Notes under the pieces: model-generated
What the model was told of the DNA's origin: nothing
The model's database searches: none
The model's input: only the letters and a program-made list of their open reading frames with translations
Program-made: the position numbers and the translations under genes
DNA from: an uncultured Alphaproteobacteria bacterium
Lineage (GTDB): Bacteria; Pseudomonadota; Alphaproteobacteria; RF32; CAG-239
Length of the DNA stretch: 6,069 nt
Reading direction: 5' to 3'
Assembly: GCA_946618745.1 (NCBI GenBank)
Contig: CAMOLN010000066.1
Coordinates: 1 to 6,069, forward strand
Shown: positions 1 to 5,956 of the stretch, one piece after another
Position numbering within the stretch: position 1 is the first letter of the stretch
How the letters are laid out: the number at the start of each line of letters is the position of its first letter

Positions 1-314
1 TGGTATTTATTATATCTCAAGTAGTTTACAATATTAATCCCTAATACGAAAAGACCTATTACAATAAAACAACAGTCAAAAACCCAAACTGAAATCATAG
101 GATTGTAAGGAGTAACATCATAAGCCGGAGCAATCTCATTCATACCGGTATTAAAACCGTTTAATAATTCATACAACCCCAACACAACTAATAAAAAACC
201 AAAAAAAACAGGAAAAACAATATTTCTTATCTTCAAACGATCCGTGCAATGCCCTTTTTTTCCGTTTAAGGTAAATTCTAAATTGTTGCTGAAATATAAA
301 GGTGTTTTACTCAT
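1..314 (-). CDS. Unrecognised two-helix membrane protein, N-terminal part only (runs off the left edge)
   Basis: Reading the minus strand from an ATG at 314-312 gives 104 codons with no stop before the window ends, so the C-terminus is missing. The product starts MSKTPLYFSNNLEF, then a basic stretch (K19, K20, R26, K28, R30). Two hydrophobic segments follow at about residues 31-52 and 74-97, separated by a short polar loop, and then YLRYNKY. The positive charges on both flanks suggest both ends lie in the cytoplasm. I recognise no family and no catalytic motif. Codon use (TTT, TTA, AAT) matches the neighbouring genes. A weak ribosome-binding match (GGGA) lies 6-9 bases before the ATG. The gene is divergent from the cyclase gene and shares a 143-bp spacer with it. 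That it is a real gene rests on the open frame, sensible start and coherent topology. Function unknown. Confidence 0.62.
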   Translation of the reverse strand, partial: MSKTPLYFSNNLEFTLNGKKGHCTDRLKIRNIVFPVFFGFLLVVLGLYELLNGFNTGMNEIAPAYDVTPYNPMISVWVFDCCFIVIGLFVLGINIVNYLRYNKY

Positions 315-457
315 GACACTATCCCACTGTTGTTAAATTTAACCGTATAATAATACATCTTTTTTTAAAAATCATCTTTTTTTGCCAAATTTTACTGGAT
401 TTTAATTTACTACAGGCATAATGTTAAACTAAATAATAATTATTACAAGGAACAAAA
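315..457. promoter_or_regulatory. Divergent intergenic region with candidate promoter elements
   Basis: This 143-bp AT-rich spacer separates two divergent genes and should carry both promoters. For the rightward gene the best -10-like hexamer is CATAAT at 417-422, but no good -35 sits at the usual distance. An alternative is TTGCCA at 382-387 paired with ATTTAC at 405-410, spaced 17 bp. For the leftward gene, TATTAT hexamers read on the minus strand at 355-350 and 352-347 are -10-like, again without a clear -35. A perfect 12-bp palindrome, GTTAAATTTAAC (332-343), lies between the leftward -10 candidates and that gene's start. In such AT-rich DNA these matches are weak. The region is assigned from gene orientation more than from motif quality. 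Confidence 0.4.
447..451 (+). promoter_or_regulatory. Ribosome binding site of the cyclase gene
   Basis: AAGGA lies 6 bases before the ATG at 458. It is the clearest Shine-Dalgarno match of any start in this window and supports that start codon. Confidence 0.7.
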
Positions 458-2131
458 ATGGGATATTATGAAATTTTTTTACATCCAAACAGCTTGTATA
501 CAACTGTATTTTCTTTGATTTGCCTTTTGATCGCGGGGATGTTTTCCTTACGGCAAAGTGAAATTAAATTACCTGTAATTTTTCTGTTGAGTGCTTTTGT
601 TTTTGACTTTATAGCGGTTTGGATTGAGGCTTTGGCTTGGCAGCATCAGGGCGATTCGGTAGAGCTTTGGGTGCTGTTTGAGATGATATGGTTTTTATTG
701 GCTATGTTTTGTATGTCGTTGGCAGCCGCAGCTTTTGTATCTTCAACATCTTCCAGAGATATGAATGCATATTGGCCTGCATGGGTGCTGGGTGGTTTAG
801 GCCTTATATCAATAATTCTTTTTACAGTAATAATCCCTGACGGTGAAATAATTGGTCGTTTGCGCACTATTTTACCTTTAGCATCGTTTGCTTATTTAGC
901 GGTGGGTTTAGGATCTAAACTTAAGGCAAACGCCAAAAGCGGAGCCGCCTTTGCGATGGTTGTATCCGTAATGGTAGTTGTTGAAATTATATTGAAATTG
1001 TTCAGTATATATCTGCCATGGTGGATAACTTCAGTATTTTATATTTTATTTGCCTTAAGTTTTTTGCTCATGCAAAGTGATGTGTTATTAACCAAACTTA
1101 AAAAAGCTGATTTGGATATCGTAAAATTTAATCAAAAATTGGAAGAGATAATTAAATTGTCTCCTTTTCCTATTGTTATATCTCGTTTAAGTGATGATAA
1201 GATTCTTTTAGCTAATGATAATGCAGCAAGAACTTTCGGATTCGATATTGATGATATCGGTTACACCTTGAAAGATTTTTTTGCCGATTCCCACAATCGC
1301 CAAGCTTTGTTTGAGGAACTTGAAGAAAAACACAGAGTTCAAGAGTTTGAAGTTTTGATGAAAACTCCCGTCAATAATATACCGTTCTGGTTACTTGCCT
1401 CTGCCAATATCATAGACTATAACAATGACGTGGCCATTTACGCAGCTTTCCAAGACATAACTTCTCGTAAAGCTCGAGAAAATATTCTCGAAAATCAAGC
1501 GATTCGCGATCCTCTTACCTCGTTATTCAATCGCCGCTATTTTGAAACTGAAGTTACTAAACTAATCAGTAAAGCGAAAAAAGAAAATGCTCCTTACAGT
1601 GTTTTGATGTTAGATGCTGATTTATTCAAAAGAGTTAACGACACTTACGGACATAAAATCGGCGATAAAATTTTAATCGAATTAGCCAATAAAACGGAAA
1701 AAGCTTTGCGAGACTGTGATATAGTTGCGCGCTATGGCGGAGAAGAATTTTTGGTATTTTTACCATCTATTAATGAAGAGCAAGCCTGCCGAGTTGCCGA
1801 ACGTTTACGTCAGTCTATTGCCACGATAGTTGTGCTGACCGAAAACAATCAAAAGGTTACTATAACCGTTTCAATAGGTGTAAGTTCATCGTCAATTTCC
1901 GATAATGTTGAAACTTTAATCAAAACAGCTGATGTAGCACTTTATAAAGCCAAGCAAAACGGACGCAATCGAGTTGAATTGTTCAATAAAAATGATTTAC
2001 GTAAGTTATCGAATCAAACCAGCCATACAACTCCGGAAACCGAGCAAAATATCCATCCGGTATTTTCTTCCGAAAACACAGCCGAGATATCTTTGCTTGA
2101 TGGCGCCGATACGCAAAATTTGCGAGAATAA
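458..2131 (+). CDS. Membrane-anchored PAS-GGDEF protein, probable diguanylate cyclase
   Basis: Probable inner-membrane sensor that makes the second messenger c-di-GMP from two GTP. The 557-residue protein has seven hydrophobic segments (about 15-31, 37-57, 69-94, 106-126, 136-151, 162-183, 187-207), a short linker helix (about 208-232), a PAS-like domain (about 230-337, ending FQDITSRKARE) and a GGDEF domain (about 347-508). Within it, DPLTSLFNRR (351-360) opens the domain. D386 in LDADLFKRVND matches the metal-binding aspartate, the active-site signature is GGEEF (427-431), and RDCD (418-421) lies five residues before it, the spacing of the RxxD product-inhibition site. The key catalytic residues are therefore present, and feedback inhibition is expected. 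There is no EAL domain. The tail (511-557) is polar and probably disordered. The helical region does not obviously match a named MASE sensor domain, so its signal is unknown. The next gene starts 2 bp after the stop, so the two are probably cotranscribed. Confidence 0.93.
   Translation: MGYYEIFLHPNSLYTTVFSLICLLIAGMFSLRQSEIKLPVIFLLSAFVFDFIAVWIEALAWQHQGDSVELWVLFEMIWFLLAMFCMSLAAAAFVSSTSSRDMNAYWPAWVLGGLGLISIILFTVIIPDGEIIGRLRTILPLASFAYLAVGLGSKLKANAKSGAAFAMVVSVMVVVEIILKLFSIYLPWWITSVFYILFALSFLLMQSDVLLTKLKKADLDIVKFNQKLEEIIKLSPFPIVISRLSDDKILLANDNAARTFGFDIDDIGYTLKDFFADSHNRQALFEELEEKHRVQEFEVLMKTPVNNIPFWLLASANIIDYNNDVAIYAAFQDITSRKARENILENQAIRDPLTSLFNRRYFETEVTKLISKAKKENAPYSVLMLDADLFKRVNDTYGHKIGDKILIELANKTEKALRDCDIVARYGGEEFLVFLPSINEEQACRVAERLRQSIATIVVLTENNQKVTITVSIGVSSSSISDNVETLIKTADVALYKAKQNGRNRVELFNKNDLRKLSNQTSHTTPETEQNIHPVFSSENTAEISLLDGADTQNLRE
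2112..2124 (+). repeat. Short perfect inverted repeat at the cyclase/methyltransferase junction
   Basis: CGCAAA (2112-2117), one A, then TTTGCG (2119-2124) form a perfect inverted repeat inside the last codons of the cyclase gene. Its right edge touches the weak ribosome-binding match GAGA (2124-2127) of the next gene. It could fold in the mRNA and be opened by ribosomes translating the upstream gene, but the arms are short and AT-rich, so it may be chance. Confidence 0.3.
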
Positions 2132-2133
2132 AT

Positions 2134-3264
2134 ATGAATTGCCAATATAGCCAAATTTGCGGAGGTTGTGTTTATCGCAATTTTTCTGATGACGAATATC
2201 GTAATTTCAAAGTGTCAAAATTACAGCAAATGCTTTGTAAACTCAACACGCAAAATTATAAATTATGCTCGCCGATTTTTATTTCCGACGGAAGTCGCCG
2301 CCGAGCCGCTTTTACTTTTTTATTTAAGAAGAATAACTTGCTTTTAGGATTTAATCAAAATTCTTCGCACAATATTGTCGATGTAAAAGAATGTTTGTTG
2401 CTGACCGGTCAGATAAACAAAATTTTGCCGGCTTTACGCAAGTTACTCATTGAATTATGTTCACAAACCTACAGTCTTAAACGCGGCAAAAAAATTGTTG
2501 CACAAAAATTATCTCAAGGAGATGTATTGATTTGCGAAACAGATAACGGCCTGGACATTGTTTTAGAATATGAAACTCCGATAGACATTAATGCCCGAAT
2601 GATTATTGCCGAATTTATCCAATCAAATGATAATGTTATTCGTATATCTCATCGCTATCATCATAATGAGACAGCAGAAATTCTGGTGCAAAAAACGATT
2701 CCTTGTATAAAAATGGGTAATTATAATGTGCAAATTCCTGCAGGAACTTTTTTGCAGGCAACTAAAGAAGGTGAAAAAGCTTTAGCTCAATTAGTTATTA
2801 AATATCTTGAAAGAACAGAAGGAAAAATTGCCGATTTGTTTTGCGGGGTGGGAACTTTTTCCTACTATATTTCATCTGCCATAAAAAATATTAATGTTTT
2901 TTCAGTCGATTCCGATGCAAAATTACTGTCCGGTTTTAAGGACTCGCTTGACGCCAACCAAATTAGCAATATAAAAATCAAACAACAAAATTTATTTAAG
3001 TATCCTCTTTCCCCCGAAGAAATATCAACTTTTGATGCAATAGTATTTGATCCGCCGCGTGCCGGATCCAAACAACAATGCCGTCAAATAGCCTTAGCCG
3101 ATAAAAAACCTGCGACTATTATTGCCGTTTCATGTAACCCGCTGACATTTGTAAATGATGCAAATATGCTTACAGAAGCAGGATATTCTCTGCAAAAAAT
3201 AACCTTTATTGACCAATTTACCCGTTCAGATCATTTTGAATTGGTTGCCTTGTTTAAATTGTAA
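2134..3264 (+). CDS. RNA (uracil-5)-methyltransferase, TrmA/RumA family with 4Fe-4S motif
   Basis: SAM-dependent enzyme that methylates C5 of a uridine in RNA, most likely 23S rRNA as in RlmC/RlmD. The 376 residues start with a cysteine pattern C3-x5-C9-xx-C12, with C87 (KEC) as the likely fourth ligand; this is the RumA-type 4Fe-4S arrangement. The SAM-binding part carries FLQ (206-208), DLFCGVGTF (234-242), FDPPRAG (305-311) and the catalytic SCNP with nucleophile C334. Near the C-terminus, IDQF...SDHFE has E369 at the position of the family's general base. All motifs appear intact. There is no N-terminal TRAM domain, unlike E. coli RlmD, so the protein is short, like RlmC. The exact target nucleotide (U747, U1939, both, or tRNA U54) cannot be read from sequence, so no symbol is given. 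The start is 2 bp after the cyclase stop, with only a weak GAGA ribosome-binding match 6 bases upstream, which suggests translational coupling. Confidence 0.92.
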   Translation: MNCQYSQICGGCVYRNFSDDEYRNFKVSKLQQMLCKLNTQNYKLCSPIFISDGSRRRAAFTFLFKKNNLLLGFNQNSSHNIVDVKECLLLTGQINKILPALRKLLIELCSQTYSLKRGKKIVAQKLSQGDVLICETDNGLDIVLEYETPIDINARMIIAEFIQSNDNVIRISHRYHHNETAEILVQKTIPCIKMGNYNVQIPAGTFLQATKEGEKALAQLVIKYLERTEGKIADLFCGVGTFSYYISSAIKNINVFSVDSDAKLLSGFKDSLDANQISNIKIKQQNLFKYPLSPEEISTFDAIVFDPPRAGSKQQCRQIALADKKPATIIAVSCNPLTFVNDANMLTEAGYSLQKITFIDQFTRSDHFELVALFKL

Positions 3265-3271
3265 TCAATTA

Positions 3272-3619
3272 TTAAAAAGCATTTTCAATATGGCGGATTT
3301 TTAACAGCGATTCCACTAACACCGCATCAAAGCGAATATCAAAATCGGCATATTCCGCATGTCTTGCTAAAAAAGCCTCCGCTCCGCGCTTAATTCTTTG
3401 CATTTGCTTCGGCGTAATAGCATAAGCAGCCTTTTCCAAAGATTGCCGTTTTTTAACTTCTACAAACACTAAAGTATGTTGATTCTTAACGATTATATCA
3501 ACTTCGCCGGCACCGGTACCTCTTCCGGTAACATAATTATGTTCTACCAAATGATAGCCTTTTAATCGCAAATATTGCAATGCCGCAAACTCGGCTGTTT
3601 TGCCCGAAAAATCACCCAT
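3272..3619 (-). CDS. yraN: YraN family protein (UPF0102), nuclease-fold protein of unknown role
   Basis: Small soluble protein of the YraN/UPF0102 family, which has a Holliday-junction-resolvase-like, PD-(D/E)xK nuclease fold; the physiological role is not established. In the 115 residues I see the family pattern in order: G6-K-T-A-E10 with AALQYL, GYHLVEHNY (21-29), GEVDII (38-43), VFVEVKKR (51-58) and the A/K-rich helix ending AEAFLARH. E10, D41, E54 and K56 are the probable active-site-like residues, so the nuclease-type set is intact. I chose the ATG at 3619-3617. It begins MGDFSGKTAEFAA, where family members begin, and a GGAG site (3630-3627) lies 7 bases upstream. The frame is open 60 bases further to an ATG at 3679, but that extension lies inside rsmI. 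The gene overlaps the end of rsmI by 8 bp and must be cotranscribed with it. It converges on the RNA methyltransferase gene with a 7-bp gap. Confidence 0.92.
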   Translation of the reverse strand: MGDFSGKTAEFAALQYLRLKGYHLVEHNYVTGRGTGAGEVDIIVKNQHTLVFVEVKKRQSLEKAAYAITPKQMQRIKRGAEAFLARHAEYADFDIRFDAVLVESLLKIRHIENAF

Positions 3620-4442
3620 TTTTAAGCTCCAAAGCCTTTTTATAAACCTCATTGCGATTAAGTTTATATTTTTCAACAATATTTTTAACCGCTGCTTTGA
3701 GGTTATTTTTTTTCAATTCATTAAGCAATTCTTTAATATAATCATCGGGATTTGCTTCCTTTTCCTCCGGCGGTGAAACTACTATCACAATTTCTCCTTT
3801 AGGAGGATTATCCGAAAAATGTTCAATCAATTGGTTTGCCGAACCGTTCACGCATTCTTCATGTAATTTGGTTATTTCACGAGCCACCGCAATTTCTCTC
3901 ATGCCAAAAACATTAGCCATAACTTCCAAAGTCTTGAGCAATCGATCGGCTCTTTCATAGAATATCAAAGTTGCATCAACCTCTTTGTTTTTACTTAAAA
4001 AATCGATTCGGGCTTTATCTTTATTAGGAATAAAACCGCAAAACATAAAAGCATTTGACGGTAATCCCGAAATTTGTAAAGCACAAATCGCAGCACAAGC
4101 ACCCGGAACAGTGGTTATATAAACATTTTGTTCTCTGGCCGCCTTTGCCAATTTATATCCCGGATCTGATATCAGCGGCGAACCTGCATCAGACATATAA
4201 ACAACTATTTTATCGCTTGCTTCTTCAATAATCTTTTGTGCCATAATGCTTTCATTATGGTCATGTAAAGCAAAAAAAGTTTTTTCTTTGGGAGAAATCT
4301 GTAATAATGACAATAGCTTTTTAGTAACTCTGGTATCTTCACAAGCAATAACTTCAGCATTTTCCAACACTTCTTTTGCTCTGAAACTGATGTCTCCGAT
4401 GTTGCCTATGGGAGTGGCTATTAAATAAATTCCATTTTTCAT
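3612..4442 (-). CDS. rsmI: 16S rRNA 2'-O-methyltransferase RsmI (cytidine 1402)
   Basis: SAM-dependent tetrapyrrole-methylase-fold enzyme that adds the 2'-O-methyl group to C1402 of 16S rRNA in the decoding centre. The 276-residue length is near the family norm (E. coli 286). Signature motifs in order: LIATPIGNIGD (7-17), ACEDTR (33-38), LHDHNE (59-64), SDAGSPLISDPG (84-95), TVPGACA (111-117), GLPSNAFMFCGF (126-137), FYERADRL (161-168) and VAREITKLHEE (186-196). The C-terminal region (about 228-276) is lysine-rich and helical, ending in the usual small C-terminal domain. The ATG at 4442 gives MKNGIYLIATPIGN, the expected N-terminus. The ribosome-binding match is weak (GGA or AAAGA just upstream). 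rsmI is the first gene of a minus-strand pair with yraN and is divergent from the LpoA-like gene. The same three families are linked in E. coli, which supports all three assignments. Confidence 0.96.
   Translation of the reverse strand: MKNGIYLIATPIGNIGDISFRAKEVLENAEVIACEDTRVTKKLLSLLQISPKEKTFFALHDHNESIMAQKIIEEASDKIVVYMSDAGSPLISDPGYKLAKAAREQNVYITTVPGACAAICALQISGLPSNAFMFCGFIPNKDKARIDFLSKNKEVDATLIFYERADRLLKTLEVMANVFGMREIAVAREITKLHEECVNGSANQLIEHFSDNPPKGEIVIVVSPPEEKEANPDDYIKELLNELKKNNLKAAVKNIVEKYKLNRNEVYKKALELKNG
3627..3630 (-). promoter_or_regulatory. Ribosome binding site that fixes the yraN start
   Basis: On the minus strand GGAG (3630-3627) precedes the ATG at 3619 by 7 bases. It lies within the last codons of rsmI and supports the short yraN start over the ATG at 3679. 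Confidence 0.65.
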
Positions 4443-4513
4443 TCTTTACAATCCGAGATTTTTATAATAGAAACATAATAACGAATTGTTTTATATTTTG
4501 GGAAAAAAAGCAA
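4443..4513. promoter_or_regulatory. Short divergent promoter region between rsmI and the LpoA-like gene
   Basis: Only 71 bp separate the two divergent starts, so the promoters must overlap or lie back to back. Plus-strand -10-like hexamers are TATAAT (4463-4468), CATAAT (4474-4479) and TATATT (4492-4497). On the minus strand TATTAT (4469-4464) is a candidate for rsmI. None has a convincing -35 at 16-18 bp. A GGGA (4500-4503) stands 10 bases before the GTG at 4514, a poor and rather distant ribosome-binding match. Confidence 0.4.
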
Positions 4514-5812
4514 GTGTTAAAAAATATTAGTATCATTTTTGCAAGCTTGATATTATTTGCCTGCTCATCGAGCAAAGTTATCCGTGATGAAGGCGGGGCC
4601 GAAAGTTATACTACTGATATCAGCGAGATTGGAATTTCAGACTCACGCAGTTTTCGTGTTGGAATGTTGTTACCTTTAACCGGTGCCGATTCTAAATATG
4701 GCATAGGTATGAAAAATGCCTCTCTTTTAGCTATAAATGATGTAAAAAATCCTAATTTAGTCATCCAATATTACGATACTGCCAGCACTCCTGCCGGTGC
4801 ACGTGTTGCTATAAAAAATGCCACCGCACAAAGAGCTCAATTAATTTTAGGCCCGTTAAAAAGCACGGAAGTTTCCGCCATAAGCAACGAAACAATTTAT
4901 CAAGGTATTCCGGTTATTGCATTTTCAACTTCACCGGAGGTTTTACAACCGACTATTTATACTCTAGGTCTTTTAGTTGATGAACAAATTGACCGTATAA
5001 TGACTTATGCTGTCCAAAAAGGACATCGCAAATTTGCCCTTTTGCTTCCGGATAATAACACCGGAATTTCGGTAGCTCGTTCTGCGGTTAAATCTGCCAA
5101 CAAAAATAATGTGGCTATTAAATTAATTGGATTCTATCCTCCGGGAATTTCTGATTTTTCATCTTTAGCTAAGCAAATAACCGATTCCGGTATCGATTAT
5201 GACGCTATGCTTATTCCCGAAGGTGGAATTACCTTAACTGCAGCAAGTGCAATGTTTGCCTATTATGACAAGGCTTATCCTGATGTGCAGTTTTTAGGTA
5301 GTTCGATGTGGGAAGCCGGTATTTCCTATCGTGAGGGATCTTTGCAGCAAAGTATTTATCCGTCATTAACCAAAGCTCGTGGTTCAAATTTTGTCACGCA
5401 ATATTATTCAATGTTTGGCGACAAACCCAGCAGTCTGTATACTTTAGCTTATGACGCAGTTATTTTAGCCGACAAACTATCCAAATCACCTCATGAAAGT
5501 TTATCCGAAAGCATTACTTCACCGACAGGATTCCAAGGGCTTAATGGTAAAGTTCGCTTTTTTGAAGACGGAACCAATCAACACTCTTTGGATATTGTCA
5601 GTATAAGTTCTCAAGGCGGAAAAGTTGTCGATTCCGGTGATCGCTATTTTGAAACAGTTTCTCAATCTCTGGAAGCAATTGATGTTGATACCATTTATTC
5701 AACACCACGAATTTTTGGTAAAGACAGCTCTTTGGCGCAAATTTTGATTTATGGAAAATCCATAGATTTTGTGGCACCACAAAGTTCATCTTCTGTTGTA
5801 AACTATGAATAA
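4514..5812 (+). CDS. LpoA-like penicillin-binding protein activator, lipoprotein with periplasmic-binding-protein fold
   Basis: Probable outer-membrane lipoprotein that activates a peptidoglycan synthase, by family analogy to LpoA of E. coli, which stimulates PBP1A. The 432-residue product begins with a short lipoprotein signal (MLKN, hydrophobic 5-16, lipobox LFAC with C17). Ser follows the cysteine, consistent with outer-membrane sorting. A short linker (18-46) leads to a type I periplasmic-binding-protein fold: FRVGMLLPLTGADSKYG (47-63), ILGPLKSTEV (111-120), GIPVIAFSTSP (131-141), KFALLLPDNNTG (173-184), LAYDAVILADKL (311-322) and GLNGKVRF (342-349). The N-terminal helical-repeat domain of E. 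coli LpoA (678 residues) is absent, as is usual for alphaproteobacterial members. The start is GTG, because no ATG precedes the signal sequence. The binding domain resembles amino-acid ABC-transporter receptors, but the lipobox, the lack of permease genes and the link to rsmI-yraN favour the activator role. I see no terminator after the stop. Confidence 0.88.
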   Translation: MLKNISIIFASLILFACSSSKVIRDEGGAESYTTDISEIGISDSRSFRVGMLLPLTGADSKYGIGMKNASLLAINDVKNPNLVIQYYDTASTPAGARVAIKNATAQRAQLILGPLKSTEVSAISNETIYQGIPVIAFSTSPEVLQPTIYTLGLLVDEQIDRIMTYAVQKGHRKFALLLPDNNTGISVARSAVKSANKNNVAIKLIGFYPPGISDFSSLAKQITDSGIDYDAMLIPEGGITLTAASAMFAYYDKAYPDVQFLGSSMWEAGISYREGSLQQSIYPSLTKARGSNFVTQYYSMFGDKPSSLYTLAYDAVILADKLSKSPHESLSESITSPTGFQGLNGKVRFFEDGTNQHSLDIVSISSQGGKVVDSGDRYFETVSQSLEAIDVDTIYSTPRIFGKDSSLAQILIYGKSIDFVAPQSSSSVVNYE

Positions 5813-5871
5813 GTGTCCGGAATAACATACTGTTAACCCCTTTAATTAGTGCCCCGTTCCTATAATTTCAT

Positions 5872-5891
5872 GCGATCCTCAATAGAGGCGC
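5872..5891 (+). other. Small bulged hairpin
   Basis: GCG (5872-5874) pairs with CGC (5889-5891) and CCTC (5877-5880) with GAGG (5885-5888), leaving a 2-base bulge and an AATA loop. It lies 6 bp after the TATAAT at 5861-5866. No T-tract follows (the next bases are GACACAAAAAAC), so it is not a standard plus-strand terminator. It may be part of an unidentified structured element or chance. Confidence 0.25.
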
Positions 5892-5905
5892 GACACAAAA
5901 AACAA

Positions 5906-5943
5906 TGTCAAAAGCGAGGAGTGTAACGACGCGGCAATCTCGG
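5906..5943. repeat. Degenerate dispersed repeat (GCGAGGAG...GGCAATCT type)
   Basis: The stretch contains GTCA (5907-5910), GCGAGGAGTGTAACGACG (5914-5931) and GGCAATCTCGG (5933-5943). This is the shape of a short intergenic repeat I associate with many bacterial genomes, in which GTCATTGCGAGGAG... leads to ...GCAATCTC. In that form TTGC and GCAA are the outer arms of an imperfect hairpin. Here the left TTGC is altered to AAGC, so the outer pairing is broken and the copy looks decayed. Identification is from memory of the motif family, not from a search. Confidence 0.5.
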
Positions 5944-5956
5944 CTTATTTTCTTAT

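Noticed and set aside
646..867. Minus-strand open frame of 73 codons
   Set aside because: It is antisense to the membrane region of the cyclase gene, with a proline/serine/isoleucine-rich product typical of a shadow frame.
2865..3071. Minus-strand open frame of 68 codons
   Set aside because: It is antisense to the conserved SAM-binding core of the RNA methyltransferase, and its product resembles no known protein.
3257..3270. Bidirectional terminator between the convergent genes (AATTG TAAT CAATT)
   Set aside because: The stem is only 5 bp and AT-rich, with no T tract; it is too weak to call.
3620..3679. Possible 20-residue N-terminal extension of yraN starting at the ATG at 3679
   Set aside because: It lies wholly inside rsmI in another frame, has no family similarity, and the internal ATG at 3619 has a GGAG site and the expected family N-terminus.
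4246..4428. Plus-strand open frame of 60 codons
   Set aside because: It is antisense to the conserved N-terminal motifs of rsmI and has no independent support.
4514..5812. Branched-chain amino-acid ABC transporter substrate-binding protein
   Set aside because: The fold is shared, but the lipobox, absence of transporter genes nearby and the rsmI-yraN linkage fit the penicillin-binding-protein activator family better.
5598..5828. Minus-strand open frame of 76 codons
   Set aside because: It is almost entirely antisense to the 3' end of the LpoA-like gene, whose frame is well supported; no recognisable domain.
5823..5835. Terminator after the LpoA-like gene (TAACA TAC TGTTA)
   Set aside because: The stem is 5 bp and AT-rich, followed by ACCCC and not by T residues.
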